From NCBI GenBank assembly GCA_016792805.1, contig JAEUHX010000086.1, forward strand, positions 1-43,373: 43,373 nt of DNA. Reading direction: 5' to 3'. Source of the DNA: Planctomycetota bacterium (lineage in GTDB: Bacteria > Planctomycetota > UBA1135 > JACQFD01). The position numbers and the translations under genes are program-made. A model generated the notes under the pieces. It saw nothing but the letters and a program-made list of their open reading frames with translations, had not been told where the DNA came from and ran no database searches. The number at the start of each line of letters is the position of its first letter. Position 1 is the first letter of the stretch. Shown here in pieces: positions 35,601 to 42,450 of the stretch.

Positions 35601-36174
35601 CTTTTGTGTCTAAGTCGGCGCGCTTCGCGTGGGACAGCAGATCGACGCCGTCGATGAGCTCCATTGCGAGATACGGCTGCGGCCCGCGTCCCAAGTCTAC
35701 AGATCCGCACTCGAAAATTTGTGCGATACCCGGGTGGTGAAGCCGGCCGAGGACCTCGCCCTCGAGCTTGAATCGGCGGATGCGCTCAGGAGTGCCAAGC
35801 GCCGGATGAATCATCTTGAGCGCCACACGACGGCGAGGCGAAGCCTGCTCCGCTTCATAGACGACGCCCATTCCCCCTTCGCCGATTCGGCGCAGAATTC
35901 GAAATGGGCCGACGTGCTCAGGGATCAGCCCAAGTGAGTTCTCCGCTTCGCCGAGCGACTCTCCGATCTTAAATAAAGCAGACTGTATCTTTTGCGGTGA
36001 AAGATCGCCGTTGGCGCCTTCGCCCGAGTCCGGCTCAAGAGCCCGAATCAGCGCCTGCTTCAGCTCCAAGTCGTCTCCACAGCTCGCTCGCAGAAACTCG
36101 GCTCGCTCTTCGCCCGCGAGCGGCATCGCCTGCAAGAAAAGCAGCTCGAACTTCGCGTACTGATCCGAATTCAT
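32665..36174 (-). CDS. Ser/Thr protein kinase with degenerate WD40 propellers
   Basis: 1169 residues, ATG start. The N-terminal helices (FELLFLQAMPLAGEERAEFLRA, ELKQALIRAL) are paralogous to those of the kinase at 26.3-30.3 kb. Kinase domain about residues 90-365: GEGGMGVVY, VALK Lys120, HRDLKPAN (214-221), DFG (234-236), VGTLAYMAPEQLSGE. Transmembrane helix: ALAIGAAAVLVTLCAGMSGTLW. Several WD40 blades are clear, e.g. LEGHDLEVYTLAFSPDGKRLASGGHDHTIRLWD and LTGHTGHVWKLAWDPSGERLISSGGDGTARVWE; others have drifted. It ends with a helical segment (AAHISSDSTLTDFERKVARQI). Six bases after the upstream ECF sigma gene stop, so the order is sigma -> kinase, the reverse of the other pair. Confidence 0.92.
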   Translation of the reverse strand: MNSDQYAKFELLFLQAMPLAGEERAEFLRASCGDDLELKQALIRALEPDSGEGANGDLSPQKIQSALFKIGESLGEAENSLGLIPEHVGPFRILRRIGEGGMGVVYEAEQASPRRRVALKMIHPALGTPERIRRFKLEGEVLGRLHHPGIAQIFECGSVDLGRGPQPYLAMELIDGVDLLSHAKRADLDTKEKLAILAEIADAVHHAHERGIVHRDLKPANILVDSRGRAKVLDFGVARASDTSTLVSTMMTQTGELVGTLAYMAPEQLSGESSAVTAKSDVYALGVTAYLLLTGRMPFELAGLQIAAAMRLLAQSEPIPLHRLKPQFRGDVDTIVLKAMEKDPARRYESAAALAADLRRHLEHRPIAARPASATYRLVKALRRNRALAIGAAAVLVTLCAGMSGTLWQARAAERRADESMRQAYSANLLLADGAVERSQLLAARDFLRSAPAMLRGWEWRVLSARLDAVFRNHKRDLPQGSRYYWAHRMELVPVADGRSYWTFDYSRGSQSCQWSMENGELLAQYPHPALDADRTLSSLSIDGNRLQMVSGSYTILGPRYKLDATFFSQWETATGGGTGSAAVPLLDPAIPEVRSRTAWPSPTGSVFLSCEPHGVAVWDPQVQAFHGRMLEQTSVDALYFSHDGSIVAAQVSIPQPALWLYNTSTLEVITSLHGSEVRSLTQVVFSRDGRYFATGSASAKARVWDLSTRPPTCIATLPHDKEVVSVAFSPSCELIATLAQDRNVRVWNIKTATLLDTFGTHDLSSTALAFLSDREVAGLEINGSLVSWNLDSRFTQCLVGHAGSLRGAVPMRSMGAIATGAWDGLRGLPGALRLWDSDSGDLIASCLEAEDAVYSLAASPDGATLAASVMRQAKESSKSNFLFLLNTCTGRISRTQLSSTGISIAFDPTGTKIAVQSDPTGVSIRAVESGKEIGVIPTAYAYSVDWSPDGKLLAIGTRSEFIKGRAFTAVHDANSLVELRRFDSGGTSAVAFNRDSRQLATTGDEPAIRIWDVASGALIAALEGHDLEVYTLAFSPDGKRLASGGHDHTIRLWDTATFDPVGRLTGHTGHVWKLAWDPSGERLISSGGDGTARVWEPQPVRTRLAARANRKVALERIKPLVAKLFEELHDSEKVAAHISSDSTLTDFERKVARQIFLGRVLSKVTTRS

Positions 36175-36180
36175 CGCAAC

Positions 36181-36741
36181 TTATCGCTCGAGGTCCTGCC
36201 GGAGCCATGCGCGCGCAACGCGCCAGTCCTTCTCCACGGTGGAGTCCGAGACACCAAGAATCCGCGCCGTCTCCTCAATCGACATCCCCGCAAGCATTCG
36301 AAGCTCCACGACGCGGGCATGGCGATCATTGAGGCTCGCGAGCTTCTCCAAGGATTCATGAAGTGCTACTAAATCGAAACCCTGTTGCACGGTGGCGGGA
36401 GTTACTTCGCTGAGAGTGACTCGATCGAATCCGCCCCCGCGCTTCTCGCTGGCGCGGCGCCGCGCATGATCGGCCATCACATCTCTCATGGCACGCACTG
36501 CGACTCGGAAAAAGTGATCCCGGCTCTCCAGATTCTCAACTTTCGCGGCGATCTCGAGCCAAGCCTCATTCACGAGCACCGTGGGTTGGAGGGTCACTTG
36601 GGGCGACCTCAAGCGCCCAAACTCACGACGCGCCGCGCGATGAAGCTCCTCGTAGACCAGACCGAGGAGACGCTCGTTCGCGGAGCAATCTCCTCTGCGG
36701 GCGCTCTCAAGAAGCAAGGTGAGCTCAGTCGGATCGGGCAT
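36181..36741 (-). CDS. ECF sigma factor, planctomycete type (PF07638-like)
   Basis: 186 residues. Seen: LTLLLESARRGDCSANERLLGLVYEELHRAARREF, VTLQPTVLVNEAWLEIAAK, HFFRVAVRAMRDVMADHARRRASEKRGGG, and region 4 RHARVVELRMLAGMSIEETARILGVSDSTVEKDWRVARAWLRQDL. This is the same subfamily as the gene at 25.8-26.3 kb but clearly diverged from it. It is the first gene of an operon with the kinase-WD40 gene, six bases apart, and no anti-sigma gene is present. By analogy the kinase would control the sigma factor. Divergent from the acetyltransferase at 36832 across about 90 bases, which must hold its promoter. Confidence 0.92.
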   Translation of the reverse strand: MPDPTELTLLLESARRGDCSANERLLGLVYEELHRAARREFGRLRSPQVTLQPTVLVNEAWLEIAAKVENLESRDHFFRVAVRAMRDVMADHARRRASEKRGGGFDRVTLSEVTPATVQQGFDLVALHESLEKLASLNDRHARVVELRMLAGMSIEETARILGVSDSTVEKDWRVARAWLRQDLER

Positions 36742-36831
36742 ACCGCGGATGGAACATACTCCCTCATGCCGATGCGCGCAGGCTCATCACGTCGGCGAAT
36801 TGCACCGTCGCGTGCACAGAATGCGATCGAC

Positions 36832-37323
36832 ATGCCGCTAAAACCGCGATCGCTGCGTGTTGCCACCACGGCCGACACGTCTCTCCTCGTGCGCCACCGT
36901 CGCGCCATGTGGGAGGAGATGGGGATTGGCACTTCGGCGTCGCTCGCCGAGCACGACGCGCTCTACCGGCGCTGGATCCGCCCGCGATTGCGCAACGGCT
37001 CGGTCGTCGCCTGGGTCGTCGAGGATCGGGCCGGGCGCGCGCTCGCTTCGGGTTGCCTTTGGATTCAGCGCATCCACCCGCGCCCCGGCAATCCGCGATG
37101 CCTCCAGCCCTACCTCATGTCGATGTACACGGAGCCCGACGCCCGCTGTCGCGGCCACGCGCGCCGCATCGTCCGCGCGGCCATTGCCCACGCGCGACGC
37201 CTCGGATTGCCGCGCATGGCGCTCCACGCCTCCGACGCCGGCCGCCCGGTCTACGAGCGCGAAGGGTTCAAGCCATCGGGCGAGATGCACCTGCGGTTGC
37301 CGACGCAGCGACCCCAACGCTAG
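36832..37323 (+). CDS. GNAT family N-acetyltransferase
   Basis: 163 residues from the ATG at 36832. The open frame extends 149 codons upstream, but that part is antisense to the sigma gene. GNAT features: LRVATTADTSLLVRHRRAMWEEMG at the N-terminus, VAWVVEDRAGRALASGCLWIQ (central strands), YLMSMYTEPDARCRGHARRIVRAAIAHARRLGL with the R-x-x-G-x-A acetyl-CoA loop, and MALHASDAGRPVYEREGFKPSGEM with the typical Y.R.GF ending. Substrate unknown. Single gene ahead of the structured non-coding stretch. Confidence 0.88.
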   Translation: MPLKPRSLRVATTADTSLLVRHRRAMWEEMGIGTSASLAEHDALYRRWIRPRLRNGSVVAWVVEDRAGRALASGCLWIQRIHPRPGNPRCLQPYLMSMYTEPDARCRGHARRIVRAAIAHARRLGLPRMALHASDAGRPVYEREGFKPSGEMHLRLPTQRPQR

Positions 37324-37804
37324 GCGCCCGCCAGCCCCCACCGTCCGGCTCCCGAACTTTTCCTGTAGCCGACCTAGGTGAGGTGAGTACTTGGAGGCGG
37401 CGTACGAGTGGTCTCGTTTCGGCCCGTGGCCCCAGGGCGGCGGACGGACAAGCCACTCGCTCGGTTCGCCAACGCCCAGGTGGCGTTTGCTTCGCGGATC
37501 GGGGTGGGTGCTCGAGTGACGGGGGTCCCGAGCGCACTTCCCGCGAAGTGAACGGCCCCAGCTAGGCCCGCGTTGCGGGGTGCGCGCGAGTCTACGAACC
37601 GGGCTCGGTGCCGGCCGGCTCAGGCCTTAGGGCCTGGGCCGCCGGCATCGGCTTTTCACGCGGGAACAACTGGCGCCTAGCTGAGGCCAACTGAAAGCGT
37701 ACCCCGCTTTCCGCCCGCGCGTCAGCCCCGATCTCCGCCCGTCTGCTCCTCGAGAGGCCGATGGTCGCCTGCGCTTTGGTTGCGCAGCACCTGCCGCAAG
37801 GTCG
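37324..37804. ncRNA. Candidate structured RNA of unknown type (strand unresolved)
   Basis: This 481-base gene-free stretch between two convergent 3' ends is packed with complementarity. Local hairpins: AACGCC/GGCGTT (37471-37487), CACTTC/GAAGTG (37535-37550), CCCGC/GCGGG (37567-37579), a long one with a TTAG loop (37611-37646), GAAAGCG/CGCTTTC (37693-37711) and CTGCGC/GCGCAG (37769-37787). Long-range: CGAGTGG (37405-37411) with CCACTCG (37453-37459), and a 14-base pairing of 37554-37567 with 37675-37688 broken by one non-Watson-Crick pair (G-U if read from the minus strand, C-A from the plus). The TTAG-loop hairpin favours the plus strand instead. It lacks the RNase P, tmRNA and SRP signature sequences that I know. 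Could also be a set of unrelated palindromes. Confidence 0.45.
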
Positions 37805-38884
37805 CTAGCCGAGGGCTTTTTTTGCGACGCCCTTGAACTCCGGCGCTTCTTCCAGAACCGCCGGCAGCAGCTGGAGCAATTTGTGACCTTTCGCGGCCTC
37901 GAGCCCGAGAATCGGGAAGGCGCGATGGTTGCCCAAGCTCACTTTTCGGCGCTCGACGCCGATTCCAAGCGACCCGCAGACATCGTTGGCGAGCGAGACG
38001 ATGGCGACCAGGCTCCCCGACTTCGGGTGGAGCCCGTGGTGGTGCTCGATCGCTTCGGCCAGCTCGGGCTGAAGGCGCCACTGCTCGGCGATCTTGGCGC
38101 CGACGCCCGAATGCGCTTCGTCGCAGAGCTTGTCGACGAGCGAATCGGGCACCGCAACTCCCACGTTCGCCCGCTCCTCCTCCGCGACAAGCCCAAGAAT
38201 CACCGTCTTCCCGATGTCGTGGAGTAGCCCTCCGAGGAATGCCTCCTCGGGGTCCGCCGCCGAAGCGCGCGCGATGGCGCGCGACAGCACGCCGCAGGCG
38301 AGCGCATGGGCCCAGAGCATCTGTGCTCTACGCGTATCCACATTGCGGAAGACCGTGAGTCGAGCCGCGACTCCGATCATGAGCGCCCGGGCGCGTCGCG
38401 CACCCGCGTGGACGACCGCGCGATGGAGGTCTTTGATCGGCTGGCTCGGCATGTAGGCGGCCGAGTTCACGAGCGACATCACTTCGCCGGCGATGACGGC
38501 GTCGCTGCGGACGCAATGGGCAAGAGCTGCGAGGTCGGGCTCGGCAGCATTGGAGAGTTCGATGGCTTTCAGCAGGGTGAACGGGAGCACCGGCAGCGGG
38601 AAGCTGCCGCTTCGAAGCCGCTGCTCCACGCGTTGGACAATCCCCGCCTCTTTCTCGCCCGCCACAGGGACCATTCGGTCACCGATGGCGACGAGTTGGT
38701 CGATCTGCTCCCACCAAGGCTGGGACGCCGGGTTGACTCCGTTGGGCTCCGGTTCAGCCACCGCCACCGGGCTGGACGACTCCTCCGAGGATTCAGCCGC
38801 GGGAGGCGCGCTCTCCGCGGGTCTCGAAGCATCCGACTGTGCCGGCTCCGAAGAGCCGAAGACCTTTTTCCACCAGCTCGCCAC
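37805..38884 (-). CDS. HDOD domain signalling protein with low-complexity N-terminus
   Basis: 359 residues. The first ~55 residues are a Pro/Ala/Ser/Glu linker after a short basic start (MASWWKKVFGSS). The HDOD domain follows: LPVLPFTLLKAIELS, CVRSDAVIAGEVMSLVNSAAYMPSQ, IKDLHRAVVHAGARRARALMIG, the His-Asp motif FLGGLLHDIGKTVILG, AHSGVGAKIAEQWRLQPELAEAIEHHHG and VSLANDVCGSLGIG. It keeps a fuller HD-like motif (HDIGK, then H...HH) than the HDOD protein at 5.5 kb, so residual phosphohydrolase-type metal binding is possible; that is inference. No output domain. Single gene; divergent from the ROK kinase across about 140 bases. Confidence 0.9.
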   Translation of the reverse strand: MASWWKKVFGSSEPAQSDASRPAESAPPAAESSEESSSPVAVAEPEPNGVNPASQPWWEQIDQLVAIGDRMVPVAGEKEAGIVQRVEQRLRSGSFPLPVLPFTLLKAIELSNAAEPDLAALAHCVRSDAVIAGEVMSLVNSAAYMPSQPIKDLHRAVVHAGARRARALMIGVAARLTVFRNVDTRRAQMLWAHALACGVLSRAIARASAADPEEAFLGGLLHDIGKTVILGLVAEEERANVGVAVPDSLVDKLCDEAHSGVGAKIAEQWRLQPELAEAIEHHHGLHPKSGSLVAIVSLANDVCGSLGIGVERRKVSLGNHRAFPILGLEAAKGHKLLQLLPAVLEEAPEFKGVAKKALG

Positions 38885-39026
38885 TGTCTGTCCTCCGTTT
38901 CGACCCCGTTTATCGGCTCGCCGCCGGAGGAAACCGGAGTGCGCGAGCGCGTGGCTCCAACCCGGCGCATCGGGCGCCCGGTCGGGCAGCTAAGATCCTC
39001 GCCGCTTTAGCTCCGAACACTGCCGC

Positions 39027-40016
39027 ATGGCTCAGAGAAATCAGGATGTGGTGCTCGGCGTCGACCTCGGCGGCACGAGCTTCCTCGTAGCCGCCGTCGA
39101 TGGCCGTGGGAAGCTCCTTGCTCAGGCGTCGAAGAAGACGAAGGCTGAGCGTGGCTTCGAGGCCGTGGTCGCGCGTGTCGCGAAAGTCGCGCGTGAGCTG
39201 GTGAAGGAAGAACATATCGCGCCGCGCGCGCTCTGCGTCGGCGTGCCAGGCGCGCTCGACCCGAGCCACGGTGTTGTCGTGAAGGCGCCGAACCTGCGCT
39301 GGGAGAACGCGCCGCTTGCGAAAGCTCTCGAGAAGGAGCTGAAGCTCCCTGTCTCGATTGATAACGATGTGAACGTCGCCGTGATTGGTGAACATCAATT
39401 CGGCGCCGCGCGAGGGCTACAGAACGTCGTCGGCCTATGGATCGGCACCGGCATCGGCGGGGGCGTGCTCGTCGGCGGACAACTGTATCGTGGCAGCCAC
39501 GGGACGGCGGGCGAGCTCGGCCACACGGTGCTCCTCGCCGACGGACCGCTCTGCCCGTGTGGCGGCCGCGGCTGCGTCGAAGCGCTCGCGAGCCGCACGT
39601 CGATCGAGCGCGACGTGCGCGCGGCGCTGAAGCGCGGGCGTAAAAGTGTTCTTCAGAAATCGCTGAGCGAGGAAGGCTCGAAGCTCACGAGCAGCGCGAT
39701 CGAGGAGGCGCTCGACGCCGAAGACTCGCTCATGCTGGAGGCCCTCGAACGCGCGTGCCACTATCTCGGGCTTCTTGCGGCAAGCGTCGCCAACGCCTTC
39801 GATCCCGAGATGATTGTCATCGGCGGCGGCCTCGCGAGCCGCCTCGGGGATCGATTTCTGGCTCCAATCCGCCGCGCGGCACAATCGCAGCTTCTCCCGC
39901 GGCGCGGCCACGTTCGAATTGTAGCAACGGAGCTCGGCGACCGCGCTGGCGCCATGGGGGCCGCGGCGTTGGCGAGCGCCATGCCTCGGCGGCGGGAGCG
40001 CGTGAGCGAGCGCTGA
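39027..40016 (+). CDS. ROK family sugar kinase (glucokinase-like)
   Basis: 329 residues. ATP-binding GVDLGGTSFLVAAVD at the N-terminus (DLGGTS 13-18), LPVSIDNDVNVAVIGE with the likely catalytic Asp114, GTGIGGGVLVGG phosphate loop, AGELGH (sugar-contacting Glu163/His166) and the ROK zinc cluster CPCGGRGCVE (Cys176, 178, 183). IVIGGGLASRLGDRF near the end completes the adenosine site. These kinases phosphorylate glucose or related hexoses in the cytoplasm, feeding glycolysis; some ROK proteins are repressors, but no DNA-binding helix-turn-helix is present here, so kinase is the better call. First gene of a plus-strand run; the next start is one base after its stop. Confidence 0.92.
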   Translation: MAQRNQDVVLGVDLGGTSFLVAAVDGRGKLLAQASKKTKAERGFEAVVARVAKVARELVKEEHIAPRALCVGVPGALDPSHGVVVKAPNLRWENAPLAKALEKELKLPVSIDNDVNVAVIGEHQFGAARGLQNVVGLWIGTGIGGGVLVGGQLYRGSHGTAGELGHTVLLADGPLCPCGGRGCVEALASRTSIERDVRAALKRGRKSVLQKSLSEEGSKLTSSAIEEALDAEDSLMLEALERACHYLGLLAASVANAFDPEMIVIGGGLASRLGDRFLAPIRRAAQSQLLPRRGHVRIVATELGDRAGAMGAAALASAMPRRRERVSER

Positions 40017-40017
40017 C

Positions 40018-40557
40018 ATGCTTGCCATGGCGGAATCGACCGCGACAGAGTTCGGGACGCTCTACAACGTCGTCTCGAACCATATCGCCGCTCGTTACAA
40101 TATTCCGGTCGCGATCTCGGACGTCCTCCACCCGAACACGGGCAACCTCGACGGGCAGCGCATCGAAATCGACTACGACCAGAGCCTCGAGACGGCGTTT
40201 TTTGTTCTGTGCCATCTGTTCGGGCACACGGCGCAATGGAACACTTCGAGCTATTACCGGCATCTTGCGCGGATGCAGATTTCGAAGCCAGGCCCCGGGC
40301 TCCTGGCCAAGGTGCGCGCCTATGAGCGGCGGGCGTCGAGAATCGGGCTTCAGCTGCTTCACGATTGCGGGATTCGCGGTCTCGATCAGTGGCTCAGCGA
40401 CTGGGCCGCCGCCGACTACAAGTATTTGAAGCATTACTACTTCACGGGAGAGGTCGGCAATCCCCGGCGATTCTTGATTCCGGGCGCGCCTCTTCTGCGT
40501 CCGCTCCCCATTCCCAATTTTCGACCGCGCCAATGGATGGCGCGCTTTGCCAACTAA
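40018..40557 (+). CDS. Unknown protein with HxxxH motif
   Basis: 179 residues, ATG one base after the ROK stop (a second ATG, three codons in, is also possible). I do not recognise a named family. The segment LETAFFVLCHLFGHTAQWN contains H66-x3-H70 in a predicted helix; that resembles the zinc helix of minimal ImmA/IrrE-like metallopeptidases (HExxH) but with Phe where the catalytic Glu should be. Other visible parts are YNVVSNHIAARYNIPV, YRHLARMQIS, YERRASRIGLQLLHDCGIRGLDQWLSDWAAADYKYLKHYYFTG (in pieces). Its stop overlaps the next start (TAATG), so it is translated with the foldase gene. A non-peptidase metal-binding role is equally possible. Confidence 0.7.
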   Translation: MLAMAESTATEFGTLYNVVSNHIAARYNIPVAISDVLHPNTGNLDGQRIEIDYDQSLETAFFVLCHLFGHTAQWNTSSYYRHLARMQISKPGPGLLAKVRAYERRASRIGLQLLHDCGIRGLDQWLSDWAAADYKYLKHYYFTGEVGNPRRFLIPGAPLLRPLPIPNFRPRQWMARFAN

Positions 40558-41057
40558 TGAGAAGCTCCATCGCTTGCCTAACATCTCTGTATCTCGTTGC
40601 CGTCCCGATCGGCTGCACCGGAAAGGAGCCGGCGACGACTCCGGCGCCGTCCGGCCCCCTTCGCGAAATGCCCACGGCCAACGTGCTCGGCACGGAGTCG
40701 GCCCCGCCGGGGCGCATTCGGGTCGCCCACATTCTGATCGCATTCCAAGGCGCGGAGCGCTCTACGGCGCAGCGCAGCAAGGCGGATGCGGCGAAGCTCG
40801 CGCTCGATCTCTTCAATGCGGCTCGCAGCGTATAGGATTTCGACATACTCATGAAAAACAGCAATGATCCCGGACCGGGGAAATATGGCATGTTCATCGA
40901 TTCGAAGCAGAGAAAGGCCGGCGACTATCCCCGGAATGAAATGGCCGGCGCCTTTGGCGACGTGGGTTTCACGTTGAAGCTCAATGAGGTGGGGCTCGCG
41001 GTGCACGATCCCGTAAAGAGCCCCTTCGGGTGGCATGTCATCAAACGCATTGAATAG
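40557..41057 (+). pseudogene. Parvulin-type (PpiC-like) lipoprotein foldase interrupted by in-frame TAG
   Basis: The ATG at 40557 overlaps the preceding stop and begins a lipoprotein signal (CLTSLYLVAVPIGC). The parvulin-like domain runs LGTESAPPGRIRVAHILIAFQG, KADAAKLALDLFN, then a TAG at 40833-40835 in the same frame, and continues DFDILMKNSNDPGPGKYGMFIDSK... to FGWHVIKRIE at 41057. Without the stop it would be 166 residues plus, matching the intact tandem copy immediately downstream; the junction also appears to lack about two residues relative to that copy. Everything else is conserved, including the terminal GWH. Either a recent nonsense mutation, a sequencing error or readthrough. Parvulins isomerise prolyl bonds in exported proteins. 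Confidence 0.85.
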
Positions 41058-41096
41058 TTGCTTTCTTCAGGTTCCCATCTCAAAGCGATTTCCACC

Positions 41097-41639
41097 ATGC
41101 AGTCGATCCTTCTCGCAGGCGCCGGCGTCGCGGTCGCGGGCCTCCTTGCACTCTCCTCCGCGAATACGTCCCGCTCCGGAAGCGTCCACACCATGACCCC
41201 TGACGATCCGCCCGCCTCGAATCCCGCATCGCGCCCGGCGTCCCAGCCGGCGATGCCCAAGTCGAATATTCTTGGCACGGAGAAGCAGCCTCCCGCACGA
41301 GTGAAAGTTGCACATATTCTGATCTCCTTTGCCGGTGCGGGAACGTCCGCGAAGCGCTCTAAGGCCGATGCCGAGAAGCTTGCCTGGGAGATCTACCAGA
41401 AGGTCCAGGGTGGCGCGGAGTTCGACACCCTCATGAAGAGCTCCGACGATCCGGGCCCGGGAAAGTACGGAATGTTCACGGATCCCAAGGCGAAGAAGGG
41501 AGACGACTATCCCCGAGCCGGAATGGTGGGCGCCTTCGGCGACGTCGGCTTCACGCTCCAGCTGAATGAGGTGGGCCTCGCGGTTCACGACCCTGCGCGC
41601 AGCCCCTTCGGCTGGCACATCATTAAGCGCATCGAGTAG
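41097..41639 (+). CDS. Parvulin-type peptidyl-prolyl isomerase (PpiC-like), intact duplicate
   Basis: 180 residues from the ATG at 41097. The N-terminus is a signal-anchor or signal peptide (SILLAGAGVAVAGLLALSSA), followed by a Pro/Ala/Ser linker and a single parvulin domain: VKVAHILISFAGAG, KADAEKLAWEIYQKVQGGAEFDTLMKSSDDPGPGKYGMF, YPRAGMVGAFGDVGFTLQLNEVGLAVHDPARSPFGWHIIKRIE. The His in VAHILI and the C-terminal FGWH are the parvulin signature residues. A minimal exported foldase of the cell envelope. It is the tandem paralogue of the interrupted gene 39 bases upstream; the conserved linker LGTE and the domain suggest recent duplication. Confidence 0.9.
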   Translation: MQSILLAGAGVAVAGLLALSSANTSRSGSVHTMTPDDPPASNPASRPASQPAMPKSNILGTEKQPPARVKVAHILISFAGAGTSAKRSKADAEKLAWEIYQKVQGGAEFDTLMKSSDDPGPGKYGMFTDPKAKKGDDYPRAGMVGAFGDVGFTLQLNEVGLAVHDPARSPFGWHIIKRIE

Positions 41640-41670
41640 CAATCGGGAATCACAGTTTGAAGGGCGCGCC

Positions 41671-42171
41671 ATGCTCACTCATCAAGAGGAGCATGGCGCG
41701 CACCGTTTTGCGTGCGATGCGATGCATGGAGGGCTCGCCAGATGGCTTCGGGCCGCCGGATACGATGCGACGTGGAGCTATGGGATCGACGACGGCGTTT
41801 TGTTGCAGCAGGCGGAGCAGGAAAGCCGGATTGTCGTTACGAGCGACTCGGGGATACTCCTGCGGCGGTGCGTCACGCAAGGCCGGGTAACCGTACAATT
41901 CGTACCGCGTGGGCTCTCGGTCGACCACCAGCTCGCGCACGTCGCTTTCGAGCTCGGGCTCACGCGCCGCGACCCGCGCTGTATGAAGTGCGGCGGAGCG
42001 CTCTGCACCGTGCCGAAGGAGTCGGTTGTCGGGGAGGCGCCCCCCAAGGCGTACGCCTGGGTCGATCAATTCTGGCGCTGCAGCCGGTGCGCCGCGCTCC
42101 TCTGGCGCGGAACCCATTGGCTCGAAATCGAGCGACGCCTGGCTGCCGCCATGCCTCGCAGCGCGACGTAA
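41671..42171 (+). CDS. Mut7-C RNase-like protein with zinc ribbon
   Basis: 166 residues from the ATG at 41671. N-terminal RFACDAMHGGLARWLRAAGYDATW is the Mut7-C (PIN-like) signature with an acidic residue at Asp16; VVTSDSGILLRR holds a second acidic residue near position 59. The C-terminal part is a zinc ribbon with CMKCGG (Cys104/107) and CSRC (Cys137/140), the usual partner of this domain. Mut7-C proteins are thought to be RNases by relation to PIN domains; activity is inferred. The gene ends the plus-strand run, 31 bases after the foldase gene, and is followed by the repeat-flanked RAYT gene on the other strand. Confidence 0.88.
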   Translation: MLTHQEEHGAHRFACDAMHGGLARWLRAAGYDATWSYGIDDGVLLQQAEQESRIVVTSDSGILLRRCVTQGRVTVQFVPRGLSVDHQLAHVAFELGLTRRDPRCMKCGGALCTVPKESVVGEAPPKAYAWVDQFWRCSRCAALLWRGTHWLEIERRLAAAMPRSAT

Positions 42172-42450
42172 GCGGCGCATCGGCGCGTCACGTCGATCGG
42201 GTGTGTCGCGGGGCACGCGCGCAGGTAACACATTTCTGCCGTAAGGTCGGCGCAAGCGCCGAACATGGTCGCGGGCGAAGAATCTGTGTCACCGCGAAGG
42301 TGACACATTTCCGTCGTAGGGTCGGCGCACGCGCCGAACCATTTCGCGGGGCTTGCCCCGCGGATTTCGAGCCCTCCATCGGACTCTCCGCAGCGGCGAC
42401 CTCCTTCATCCGCACACTCCCAAGCCTGCGCGATCTCGTCACAGGTGAGT
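42172..42450. repeat. Palindromic repeat cluster left of the RAYT gene
   Basis: Two partial units of the family at 22.6 kb: AACACATTTCTGCCGTAAGG then TCGGCGC-AA-GCGCCGA (from 42227), and ACACATTTCCGTCGTAGGG then TCGGCGC-AC-GCGCCGA and CGCGGGGC-TT-GCCCCGCG (from 42302). A shared tail (GCGGCGACCTCCTTCATCCGC) also occurs in the right-hand cluster. No gene. Confidence 0.88.

Noticed and set aside
37324..37804. RNase P RNA or tmRNA in the structured intergenic region
   Set aside because: On the minus strand GGGGCTGA and GACGGGCGGAG recall pieces of tmRNA and RNase P, but the conserved GAGGAAAGTCC core, the TTCGAC tmRNA motif, a matching acceptor 3' end and a tag reading frame are all missing.
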